The notes under the pieces are model-generated. The model was not told where the DNA came from. It did no database searches and worked only from the letters and a program-made list of their open reading frames with translations. DNA of 64,000 bases from Limnomonas spitsbergensis (Eukaryota > Chlorophyta > Chlorophyceae > Chlamydomonadales), in contig JAYJMM010000037.1 of assembly GCA_037349105.1 (NCBI GenBank), positions 2,728,001-2,792,000 on the forward strand, read 5' to 3'. The translations under genes and the position numbers were made by a program. Of this stretch, positions 45,801 through 57,800 are shown in pieces. Every line of letters begins with the position of its first letter. Positions within the stretch are counted from its first letter, which is position 1.

Positions 45801-48800
45801 CTGAGAACCCGATCTCCTTGTGAGTACACACCCACTTGGCCTCTTAGAAACCGATCTCCTTGTGAGTACACACCCACTTGGCCTCTTAGAAACCGATCTC
45901 CTTGTGAGTACACACCCACTTGGCCTCTTAGAAACCGATCTGCTCGTGCGTACATGCCCACCTGGCCTCGTAGAATCCGATTTCTTCGTGAGTACATGCC
46001 CGCCTGGCGTCTTATAACCCGATCTCCTCGTGAGTACATGCCCACCTGGCTTCTTAGAACCCAATCTACTCGTAAGCACATGCCCACCTGGCGTCTGAGA
46101 ACCTGATCTCCTCTTGAGTACATAGGTCTTAGGACCTGATTTCGCCTCGAGGCTACATGTCGGCCTCGCGCCTTCAAACTGATATCACCTTCCTGCCCTG
46201 CCTCATCCCTGTCCTGCCCTGCCCTACCCTGTCCTGTCTCATCCCTGCCCTGCCTCATCACGCTCTCAGGCCTGCGCGCCTCAGCCCCTTCAGCTGCGTA
46301 CCACCACCCCACCCCGAGCCTACCAGCGCACCGAGTACCTCCTCAGGCCCTGTGATGTCTCATTTGGACTCCATGCGCTCCTCGAGCCCGGCGGGTGTGC
46401 TCAACACGCTGGTGTACGACTGCCTGGTTCAGCCGGTGGAGGTGAGAGGGCTGGCTGTTGGTACTGGTGCTTCTGGCTGCTGCAGGCCATAGGGCCTGCT
46501 GTGCATGATGGCTCAGGGCCTGCTGTGCTTGATGGCTCAGGGCCTGCTGTGCATGATGGCTCAGGGCCTGCTGTGCATGATGGCTCAGGGCCTGCTGTGC
46601 ATGATGGCTCAGGGCCTGCTGTGCATGATGGCTGAGGGCCTGCTGTGCATGATGGCTCAGGGCCTGATGTGCATGATGGCTCAGGGCCTGCTGTGCATTA
46701 TGGCTCAGGGCCTGCTGTGCATGATGGCTCAGGGCCTGCTGTGCTTGATGGCTCAGGACATGCTGTGCATGATGGCTCAGGGCCTGCTGTGCATGATGGC
46801 TCAGGGCCTGCTGTGCATGATGGCTCAGGGCCTGCTGTGCATGATGGCTCAGGGCCTGCTGTGCATGATGGCTCAGGGCCTGCTGTGCATGATGGCTCAG
46901 GGCCTGCTGTGCATGATGGCTCAGGGCCTGCTGTGCATGATGGCTCAGGGCCTGCTGTGCATGATGGCTCAGGGCCTGCTGTGCTTGATGGCTCAGGGCC
47001 TGCTGTGCATGATGGCTCAGGGCCTGCTGTGCATGATGGCTCAGGATCTGCTGTGTATGATGGCTCAGGACATGCTGTGCATGATGGCTCAGGGCCAGGT
47101 GTGCATGATGGCTCAGGGCCTGCTGTGCATGATGGCTCAGGGCCTGCTGTGCATGATGGCTCAGGGCCTGCTGTGCTTGATGGCTCAGGACATGCTGTGC
47201 ATGATGGCTGAGGGCCTGCTGTGCATGATGGCTCAGGGCCTGCTGTGCTTGATGGCTCAGGGCCTGCTGTGCATGATGGCTCAGGGCCTGCTGTGCATGA
47301 TGGCTCAGGGCCTGCTGTGCATGATGGCTCAGGGCCTGCTGTGCATGATGGCTCAAGGCCTGCTGTGCATGATGGCTCAAGGCCTGCTGTGCATGATGGC
47401 TCAGGGCCTGCTGTATATGATGGCTCAGGACATGCTGTGCATGATGGCTCAGGGCCTGCTGTTCATGATGGCTCAGGGCCTGCTGTGCATGATGGCTCAG
47501 GGCCTGCTGTGCATGATGGCTCAGGGCCTGCTGTGCATGATGGCTCAGGGCCTGCTGTGCATGATGGCTCAGGGCCTGCTGTGCATGATGGCTCAGGGCC
47601 TGCTGTGCATGATGGCTCAGGACCTGCTGTGTATGATGGCTCAGGACATGCTGTACATGATGGCTCAGGGCCTGCTGTGCATGATGGCTCAGGGCCTGCT
47701 GTGCATGATGGCGCAGGACCTGCTGTGCATGATGGCTCAGGGCCTGCTGTGCTTGATGGCTCAGGACATGCTGTGCATGATGGCTGAGGGCCTGCTGTGC
47801 ATGATGGCTCAGGGCCTGCTGTGCTTGATGGCTCAGGGCCTGCTGTGCATGATGGCTCAGGGCCTGCTGTGCTTGATGGCTCAGGGCCTGCTGTGCATGA
47901 TGGCTCAGGGCCTGCTGTGCATGATGGCTCAGGACATGCTGTGCATGATGGCTCAGGGCCTGCTGTGCTTGGTGGCTCAGGGCCTGCTGTGCATGGTGGC
48001 TCAGGGCTTGCTGTGCATGATGGCTCAGGGCCTGCTGTGCATGATGGCTCAGGGCCTGCTGTGCATGATGGCTCAGGGCCTGCTGTGCATGATGGCTCAG
48101 GGCTTGCTGTGCATGATGGCTCAGGGCCTGCTGTGCATGATGGCTCAGGGCAGAAGCGATTTCAACTCTTTCAAGCCTGAACCTTACCATGGCTGGATGG
48201 TCCTCCGAGAACATGACGGCCCTGCGCCTGAGGGAGGGCTGCCCACTTTTGTGTGTTAGTATTTGGGTATATATACTGTATGTAGCAATCTGGGGTATAT
48301 TTACTCATATGAGATGCTCCAATACATTTAGATAGTTTTACATCACCATCAATGCCCCTCGTACTGGCATATCGTAAAATTGGTTTCAGAGCCACTTATG
48401 CTGCATCACAGGCTACCCTGCATGCAGGCTGTTGCTGCAGCTGTCAGTTGTCAGTTATGTTCTGAATAAACAAGACTTGTGCTGTCCGTTCCCAGGTGGG
48501 GCTCTTTCGGGGCGCAGCCACGGCCACGGGGAATGATCCCGTAGCCGCCTCGGGCGACGAGGAAACCGCGACATGCACGGATGAGGGTGGCGGCATTGGG
48601 CGGCGAGCGGGGCATCACCGGCGGCACACACACAGTAGCGTGAGCTCAGCGAGCGAACGGGACAGCGGGGGCCGCGCCAGCGGCAGCAGGGCCGCCGCCG
48701 CAGGCGCCGGCTGCGGCCGGCCGCCGCTCCCGCCGTTGCTCATGCAGCACGTGTCGGATGTAGCTGTCACTACTGGGGAGTCCGCCGGAGGGGCTTCGAC

Positions 48801-51800
48801 CTCGGAGCCAGCGGGCGGAGGCGGGGACGCAGTGGGCGCGGCCTGCTCTCGCTACTTCTCGGACCTGCCGCCGTGGTACTGCCTGCGCTCGGATGCCGAC
48901 ACGACGCTAGTCTTTGAGAGCCGCTTTGAGAGCGGGAATCTTCGACGGGTTCTGCAGGTCGGTCGGGGTGTTCCATTCGGGGGTTTTCAGTTTAGGGTAT
49001 TGGGGTGTTATAAGTGGGGAATAGCGGTCCAGTGTGTTACACGGCTGCGTGTTGCAGGTCTGTCGGGGGGGGTGCAGGCTGGTCGGGGGGGTGCATGCTG
49101 GTTGAAGGGGTGCAGTTCCATCGGTGTGCCGCAGGTCAGGGTTAACTGTAAATATGTAACATCCTTCAGATGTGTACCACTCTGCCGGCACAGCAGAAAG
49201 AGTGTGACCTTGTGCAAGATCAACTTATCTGAAAGCTGAACTGACCAGGGGTTACTTGCCGCATAAACCCTTAGTCCTGACCCTGCATCTGAAGGCTTGA
49301 TTGAATCATTCTGCTTGTGCTGTTGATTGAGTGCACCCGAGAGCTGCCATGCAGTGCTCAGAGATTCGTGTGCGCGCCATTACAAAATTTGGCAGGCCGC
49401 TGGGCAGGTGCCACTCGACTTATGCGGACCAGATCTGACCAAGACAGCGCAACCCATTCTGCTGCTGTTCTCTGCTGTCCTCTGATGGAGCGTATCCTGG
49501 TGATGTGCCTGTTCACCTGAAACAGCTTAAGCGACCAAGCTTGCCTGCCGTATACAACCCTCATTCACGGAACCTAAATTCTGCCGGATTGTCTGGCAGA
49601 GGACATACTGGTCTGACACCTCTTCACATGAAACAGCAGGTGTATCAGAATAAAAATCGACCTGGTCCGTCATCTGCACAATTGAATGCTTCATCCATCA
49701 GGCAAAACCTGCTGCATGGAACCAAGTCATGACTTCTAAACCCTGCAGGTGTATGAGGACTAGTTTAGGGTTAAGGGTTGCACACCCTAAACCTTTACCC
49801 TAAAACCTGCTGCATGATATCAAGTCATGACCTCTCAACCTTGCAGGTGTATGAGAACTAGTTTAGGGTTAAGGGTTATAAACCCTAAACCTTTGCCCTA
49901 AAACCTGCTGCATGATATCAAGTCATGACCTCTCAACCCTGCAGGTGTATGAGAACTAGTTTAGGGTTTAGGGTTGTAAACCCTAAAACCTAAACCCTAA
50001 AACCTGCTGCATGAAACCAATTCATGGCATGTAAACCCTGCAGGTATATGAGAACGAGTATGACCTGGTGCTCCACCCGGACATCAACACGCGCGGCCAC
50101 ACGCAGTGGTTCTACTTTGCAGTCACCAACACGCGCAAGGGGGCCCGCTACAAGTTCAACATCATCAACCTCATGAAGGCCGACAGCCTGTATGATGGTG
50201 CAGGGGGCATGCTGCCTCTGCTGCACAGGTCAGAGCCCGCACTCAAGCTAAGCTCAAGGGGGAGGAGGGGGGGGGGGGGGGGGGGTCGTTAGCATGACTA
50301 GGGCTGGCATGCTAAGGAAGGGTGCATTTTATTAGATTGTTCTGGTGCACTGACTGTATGCCTGACAGTGTCTCTCCCTCCACCTCCCTTGCCTGTCGTG
50401 TTCAATGATGATATGGCAGTCGTTAGCATGACTAGGGCTGGCATGCTAAGGACGGGTGCATTTTATTAGATTGTTCTGGTGCACTGACTGTATGCCTGAC
50501 AGTGTCTGTCCCTCCACCTCCCTCGCCTGTCGTGCTCAATGATGATATGGCAGTCGTTAGCATGACTAGGGCTGGCATGCTAAGGACGGGTGCATTTTAT
50601 TAGATTGTTCTGGTGCACTGACTGTATGCCTGACAGTGTCTGTCCCTCCACCTCCCTTGCCTGTCGTGTTCAATGATGATATGGCAGTCGTTAGCTTGAC
50701 TAGGGCTGGCATGCTAATCAAAGGGTGCATTTTTTCTATCAATTTAATGCACTGTCGTTTTCCTAACTGTGTGCCTCCCTCCGCGTCCCTCCACTGTCCA
50801 TTCCAGTGAGCGGGAGATGGCGGTGTCGGGGAAGGGCTGGCATCGGAGTGGAACACAGGTGGCCTACTTCCAAAATAATATCAGCCGGGGGAGAAGGTGA
50901 GGGATGAACAGGAGGGGAGCAGGGGTGAAGAGGAGGGGGGGAAGAGGGGGGAAGAGGAGGGAAGCAGGAGGTGGAAGGGGGAAGAAGGGCATCATGCTGG
51001 GATGGGATGGGATGCTTGCTGGGCTGGGTGATGGGCTGGTTTGTGTGTGGGGCTGGGCTGGGCTGGGCTTGCTGAGCGGGGTGGGGCCGGGCAGGCAGGG
51101 CTGGGCTGGGCTGGGCTAGGTAGCAGGTAGGGCTGGGCCGAGCTAGGTGCATCATACACTTTTTGCTATCACTAGCACGCTCCACAGTAGCTGTGGGAGG
51201 CTATCAGGCGGCTAGCACTGGGTCAATGGGAACCAAACCATGAGCGGCACATGGCCTCTGGCGCAAGCAACCAGGCTTCCAACCACAGCCCCCCCGACGG
51301 TAGACCTGGATACAGCTGAAAAGTGGCTGAAGTCTGACCCACATAATATTTTGCCATGTCTGACAGCCTGGCCTGCACCCCAACGCTGCGTGCCCCACAG
51401 AAAGAAATACTTCACACTGACGTTCACGCTGGTGTTTGACCACGATCACGATGTGGTGCACATGGCTCACTGCTACCCTTACACCTACACTGACCTGCAG
51501 GTGGGTGTGGGCTCTTTGAGGAATGTGGATGTAGTGGGTGTTGACGGGTGTGTAAGCTCTTGGAGTTGTGTGGATGTAGTGTGCGTTTGAGGGGGGGGGC
51601 ATGGACGAGCGGGGACAGGGATGCTTTGAGCTTTGTGGACACATATTTGTAGTGAAGAGGAGGCAGAAAACTGTGCATGGCTTGCGTAATAAGCTGGACA
51701 CCCTGCAAGATAAGCTTATGCACCGTATACGCTGTGTTGTCATCTATCATGTACTGTTTGCATGCTGGTATACTTCGCAGGTTAGCTCATATTGCAAAAT

Positions 51801-54800
51801 AAATGTTACCCACCACGCCTATGTGAAGTTGTATGCAAGCTGTACCTTTATGCGAAGAGGCCTCACAGTCACCCACGAAATTGCCGACAGCCTAAACATG
51901 GAACCCGGGTCATGTGTTTTACACTTCTACCCAACTCGGCCAGGGTCTCTTGACAACTTGACCCTGATTTGCTATTATGCATGGAGCTGGTCACAGGGGC
52001 CTTGATGCCCTTGGAACCCCATGGACCGTACAATTTCAAATATTAAGAGCGTATTTTTCAGATTCCAATTTCAAACAACTAGACACCCCTTTCCCCAATC
52101 CACGCAGGATTACAGCAACATGCAGGGTGTCCACTTTCCAGGCAGATCCGTAGCAAAGACAGCATTTTCAAATATCGGTATCTGAATTTCGGTTGTGGTT
52201 TGTGTTTACTGACACCTCCCTCCCCCATGGACATAATCACAGCGACACCCTGGGGGGATCCCTGGAGGCAGATTTTGAACAGAAAAACAACAAATTCAAA
52301 ACTTTGAATTCGGATATGCGGTTTCTGTTCAATTCAGAATTTTGAATATGATGAATCTGCCCCTCCCCTTCCAATGCCACACCATCACAGCGGCACCTTG
52401 GGTCCCTCGAAGCAGATCCGGAGCGAAAACCCTGCATGCGGCGCGAGGTCCTTTGCTCCACCCTCGCGGGTAACTGCTGCGACCTCTTGACCATCACCTC
52501 CCCGGGCTGCAGCCAGGAGGTGCTGAAGAAGAAGCGCGGGGCACTCATATCGGGTATGAGGGAGTAGGGAGCGGGCATTGTGTAAAGGGGGGAGCAGGGC
52601 GTGGGCAGTGCCTGGATTGGGGTGTGCGGAGCAGCGTGTGGGGAGTAGGAGGTATGGATTGTGGAGCAGAGCGCAGTATAAGCATGAAGCCTGGTTCAAA
52701 CCTGTTGCAAACTTGCTTCAATCCTGTGTAAAATCTCTTTCAAAAATGTTTCCGTCCTTGTCCCCTCAGGCCTTTCAAGCTATGTCCACAAGCATGCAGA
52801 CATGTTTTTAACCCGTCTCTGCCCTAACTCCGTCAGGCCGCATCCACTAGCATTCAAACCAGTTTTGAAGCTGTGTGTGTCCTTCCCCCCTACGGTTGCG
52901 CACGTCAGCATTCGAATATATTTTGAACATGTCAAAAATCTGTGTCCGCCCCTTTAGGCCCCCTCAGGCCATGTCCGCCAGCAAACAAAGCTGTTCAAAC
53001 CTGTCTCCTCAGGCCGCGTCCATTAGCATTCAAACCTGATTCATGCCTGATTCAAACCTGATTCACGCCTGATTCAAACCTGATTCATGCCTGATTCAAA
53101 CCTGATTCAAACCTGATTCATGCCTGATTCAAACCTGATTTACACAATATTAATGCCTGATTCAAACCTGATTCAAACTTGATTCAAACCTGTTCCAAAC
53201 CTGTTCCAAGCCTGATTCAAACCTGTTCCAAGCCTGATTTAAACCTGTTCCCAACTTGATTCAAACCTGTTCCAAACCTGTTCCAAGCCTGATTCAAACC
53301 TGTTCCAAACCTGATTTAAACCTGTTCCCAACTTGATTCAAACCTGTTCCAAACCTGTTCCAAGCCTGATTCAAACCTGTTCCAAACCTGATTTAAACCT
53401 GTGTCCCCCCCCTTTCCCCCTCAGGCCGCGTCCACCCCGGGGAGACCAACGCCTCGTGGATGATGAAGGGCGTGATCGACTTCCTCACCGGACCCTCCCT
53501 GGATGCCAAGCTGCTGCGGGACAACTTTGTATTCAAAGTGGTGCCGATGCTCAACCCTGACGGTGGGTCCACTGGCTAAGGACTGGTAGGTCTATGCTAT
53601 TGCAGGGCAACCACAAGGCCACAAAACCTGAGGGTGTCTTTATGTAGAACTGGCGAGTGACAAGTCAGCATGACGGGTCCAGAAACGAAGGCCGTTGCGT
53701 AGTTTTGCGTACCGCCATGCACCGCCTGGCACCTCCTCTTTGCGCAGCAACGCACACTACGTATACTCCTGCAGCCTGTCCTGGCCGAGCGGCTTGTGTT
53801 TTTTCCAAAAGGCCAGACAGTGGCCTACATTGCTGCATCGTAATCAAACAATGGCAGTCGTGAATTGCCAGCATGACTCCGACTTGGCCTACGTCGCGTA
53901 CCATGGAGTGTAAGCTGCCACCGCAGTGCTCAATTTCCATTATGACCCCGGCCTAGTCTGTCTTGCATGCCAGGAGTCAAGCCGCATGCAGCCTCTACGT
54001 ACATACTGCTCCGTCAGCAGTTTCCTTACACTTTACCCATAGCTTCCACACAGCTGTGTGATTGTGGGCAGCTCCTTTGTACCTTCCCCTTGAGCTTCCT
54101 CACACCTTCCTCCCCACGGTAGGTCTGATTGTGGGGTGCAGCTGGTGCAGCCTGGCCGGCCAGGATAATTGTGAATCGAACCATTGTCAGCTTCCATGTA
54201 CCTTCCCCTTAAGCTCCTACACTCTTTTCCCACACAGGTGTGATTGTGGGGAACTACCGGTGCAGCCTGGCAGGCCAGGATCTGAATCGCGTTTGGAACG
54301 ATCCGTCAAGGAAGCTGCACCCCACCATCTTCGCGCTTAAAAACTTTGCCCGGCAGTTCATGGAGGAGCGGGAGGTGAGTAAGGGGGGAGGGGAGCTGTA
54401 TGTAAGAAAGAAAGAAAGAAAGCTACGCCCCATGAGGGGCGTGAGAGTTAAGGAAACAGGGCAGCCTGGGCCAAAGCCACATCCGTTACCGTGGGAGCTG
54501 TATATCTTATTTTGTGGCAGGGGTACACTTGAGCAACACCTCGGCCGATACTGGCCTCCGTCCCAAGACCTTATGTTTGGCCAGCTGTGCCACTCAGTGG
54601 TCAGTGCTGGAATCCCCAGCGTCTGTGATCGGAACTCGGCATCTGTGATTGGATCCCCAGCATCAGGGATCTGATCCCCAGTATTGCCCCCTTACGTGGC
54701 CAGGTGGGCCTCTTCTGCGACCTGCATGGGCACAGCCGCAAGAAGGGCATCTTCATCTACGGCTGCGAGCACCACATTAAGGACAGCATGCCAATGCATC

Positions 54801-57800
54801 CGGGCTGGCCGGTGCCGGGCTCGCATGGAGGACGGACGGGGATACCGGCACGGTGAGTCTGTCTGTGCTCAGTGTCTATTTTTTCGTGACTCAGCTTCAA
54901 GTCAGCTCCACTCAGGCAACTTGCCGGAGGCTCCTTAGTGGCCAGCCTTGCTGCTCTGGCCACCAGTCATGGGCCGGTCCAGGTTTGAGCCTAAGCGGGC
55001 CATTGGCGGCCGCGGGTCGGCCTGTTAAAGGTGGACTCGTGAAGGCCGGAAAGAGGAACACTGTCTGTGCTCATGCTGCCAACATAGGGCCAATCTGACA
55101 TGGAGAGGGGTCTAAACTCTAAACCTCAAACCCTTAACCCTAGGAGAGGGTTCTAAACCCTTAACCCTCAACTCTTAACCTCAACCCCTAAACCCTAGGA
55201 GAGGGGTCTTAACCCTCAACTCTCAACCCTAAACCCTAGGAGAGGGGTCTTGCAGGCCAGTGTACAGCGTGATCCGGCATGGCTTAGTGGGAATAGGCGT
55301 CTACCGTATGTAACCCTTGCAAAAAACTGATTCGAAAAATTACGAAAGCAATAAAAAGGGGAGGGAGGGAGATGATCACTTTCAAACGCGGCAGGGGCGG
55401 GGTTGCATGATTGTCCCTTTTCTCTCGGGATCATGGACAAAGAAACTTGTAATGCAGCGGCCAGCTTTCAGAATACTTTGTAAGGCTGACCTTGAGTGAA
55501 GGATTCACCTGTGGCTGGTCTGGAGGGTGATACGATGTGATATAAAGCGTTGACACGGCAATGGCCCAAGCCGCACTGCCTCCTGAACCGACATGCCCCT
55601 GCTGCAGAGGCCCTTCAGGGCACATTTTCTTCTTGTATTCCTGCTCGTTCAGTGATGCTGAGTATGGGTGATCTGACGCCGAGTATTGGCAGCCTGATAA
55701 GTCTGCAGTCCTGCAAGTGAAGCCGAGGCCAAATCCAGCGAGGTTACTCTTGTCACGGATGAGCCCGCAAGGCCTGCCTGACGCTGCCTAGCTCCCATCT
55801 CTGAACCCTTCAACCAAAAGCTGTATCCCCACCCGCTACCTGCCTCCTGCCCCAAGCAGGAAAAGCTGTATTTCTGCCCTATAACCAAAAACCTGTATCT
55901 CTGCCCTAAAACCTGTGTCCCGCCCTTAAACCTTGAACCTGTTTCTCTGCCCTAAACCTGTGTCCCGCCCTTAAACCTTGAACCTGTTTCTCTGCCCTAA
56001 AACCTGTGTTCCTCCCTTAAACCTTGAACCTGTTTCTCTGCCCTAAAACCTGTGTCCCTCCCTTAAACCTTGAACCTGTATCTCTGCCCTAAAACCTGTG
56101 TCCCTCCCTTAAACCTTGAACCTGTTCCTCTGCTCTAAAACCTGTGTCCCTCCCTTAAACCTTGAACCTGTTTCTCTGCCCTAAAACCTGTGTCCCGCCC
56201 TTAAACCTTGAACCTATTTCTCTGTCCTAAAACCTGTGTCCCGCCCTTAAACCTTGAACCTGTATCTCTGCCCTAAAACCTGTGTCCCTCCCTTAAACCT
56301 TGAACCTGTTTCTCTGCCCTAAAACCTGTGTCCCTCCCTTAAACCTTGAACCTGTTTCTCTGTCCTAAAACCTGTGTCCCTCCCTTAAACCTTGAACCTG
56401 TTTCTCTGCCCTAAAACCTGTGTCCCTCCCTTAAACCTTGAACCTGTTTCTCTGCCCTAAAACCTGTGTTCCTCCCTTAAACCTTGAACCTGTTTCTCTG
56501 CCCTAAAACCTGTGTCCCTCCCTTAAACCTTGAACCTGTTCTCTGCCCTAAAACCTGTGTCCCGCCCTTAAACCTTGAACCTGTTTCTCTGCCCTAAAAC
56601 CTGTGTTCCTCCCTTAAACCTTGAACCTGTTTCTCTGCCCTAAAACCTGTGTCCCTCCCTTAAACCTTGAACCTGTTTCTCTGCCCTAAAACCTGTGTCC
56701 CGCCCTTAAACCTTGAGCCTGTATCTCTGCCCTAAAACCTGTGTCCAGCTCTCAAACCTAAAACCTGTCTCTCCGCTGCCCGGCTCTCCCCTCTCCCCCT
56801 TGCCAGGTTCCAAGAAAAGGTGTTCCCGCTGCTGCTGTACCACAACGTCCCTGAGCTGTTCAGCTACAGCTCTAGCAATTTCAAGGTCAAGAAGAGCAAG
56901 GACGGCACCGGCAGGGTCGTGGGTTTCAAGGAGCTCGGGCTGGCAAACAGCTTCACGCTGGAAGCCTCGTTCTGTGGTGCCTCGACAGGCAGCGGGGCGG
57001 GGCTGCATTTCAATACGGGGCACCTGGAGCAGGTGTGCGCCTGGGACAGGTGTACTTCATTATTTAATCCGTACCTAGAGCTGGCCAACAGCCGCGTATG
57101 CTAGAGGCTTCATTCTGTGTTGCCTCCATGGGCCGGGCTGTATTTCAATACGGGGCACCTAGGGCAATGTGCGTGTCAGGGAAGGGCTGTATTATATTAT
57201 TCAATTGAAAAAAACTACCTGGGGCTGGCCAAAGGCCGTGTGCTAAAGGCCTTGTTCTGTGGTGCCTGCATGTTCAGCGGGGCCGGGCTGCTTTTCAATG
57301 CGTGGCACCTAGAGCAATGTGCGCGTCAGAGAAGGGCTGTATTATATTATTCAATTGAAAAAGCCTATAAAGGGCCAACAGCTACTTGGTACAGGATTAC
57401 AGGCCTCCTTCTGTGGTGCCTTGTTCTGTGGTGCCTCCATGGGCAGCGGGGCCGGACTGCATTTGAACACGTTGCACCTAGAGCAATGTGCGGACATGCA
57501 TAAAGGGCGCTGCTTACTGAAGGGTGCCCCCACCTCATTCCCCCATATTCCCCTCATGCTCACTCAGATGGGCGCTGGCGTGGTGACAGCGCTGCTGGAC
57601 TACTGGGATCCTGCGTCATATGGCATATCTGACCTCCTGGCAGAGCTGGAGTTCATGCATCCAGAGGGTGAAGAAGGAGCCAAGCGTAGGTTCATCACGG
57701 TGAGAGCCGGAGAGGGAGGGAGGGGGCGGAGGGGGGGTCTCAGGGGTAGGTTCATCACGGTGAGAGGGAGGGATAGAGGGGTCGAGCAGGTATAGGAGTG

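Larger units (their letters stand above)
42845..46441 (+). other. Carboxypeptidase exons A-D: N-terminal extension
   Basis: Exons A (donor GTAAAA), B (GTGAGG), C (GTATGA) and D (GTGAGA) join in phases 2, 1, 2 and 0. The protein is Pro-, Ser- and Ala-rich with short conserved-looking blocks: [49 protein letters not shown] and [17 protein letters not shown]. No domain is recognised and the region is probably disordered. Agreement of phase across all four junctions is the main support; exon C's acceptor (CTCTGAAG) is the weakest. Confidence 0.6.
48496..51500 (+). other. Carboxypeptidase exons E-H: linker and CCP N-domain
   Basis: Exon E (48,496-48,957) encodes a low-complexity Gly/Ala/Ser linker, then [20 protein letters not shown] and [12 protein letters not shown]. 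Exon F gives [18 protein letters not shown] and [15 protein letters not shown], exon [21 protein letters not shown] and exon [17 protein letters not shown] with [10 protein letters not shown]. This is the beta-rich N-domain that precedes the catalytic domain in all CCPs. Junction phases are 0, 2, 2 and 0. Confidence 0.9.
52391..57699 (+). other. Carboxypeptidase exons I-N: catalytic domain
   Basis: Exon I encodes [20 protein letters not shown], exon [21 protein letters not shown] and VVPMLNPDG, exon [18 protein letters not shown], exon [19 protein letters not shown], exon [18 protein letters not shown] and [11 protein letters not shown], exon [16 protein letters not shown]. All metal-binding, substrate-binding and catalytic positions expected for an active M14D enzyme are present. 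Joining exon H directly to exon I gives the normal family spacing between [10 protein letters not shown] and VLCSTLAGN. Phases are 1, 1, 0, 2, 0 and 0. Confidence 0.92.

Noticed and set aside
46343..48259. 584- and 623-codon frames from the 24-bp array
   Set aside because: Periodicity artefact inside intron D-E; the exons on both sides join in phase without it.
49740..50040. A telomere or chromosome end, from TTTAGGG/CCCTAAA runs
   Set aside because: The runs are short, in both orientations, interrupted, and lie inside introns of an intact gene; they are interstitial sequence.
52108..52126. A small exon DYSNMQ between carboxypeptidase exons H and I
   Set aside because: The following donor is poor and the phase does not fit. 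Joining exon H directly to exon I gives the normal family spacing between PYTYTDLQ and VLC-TLAGN, so this is one of the decoy junction copies.
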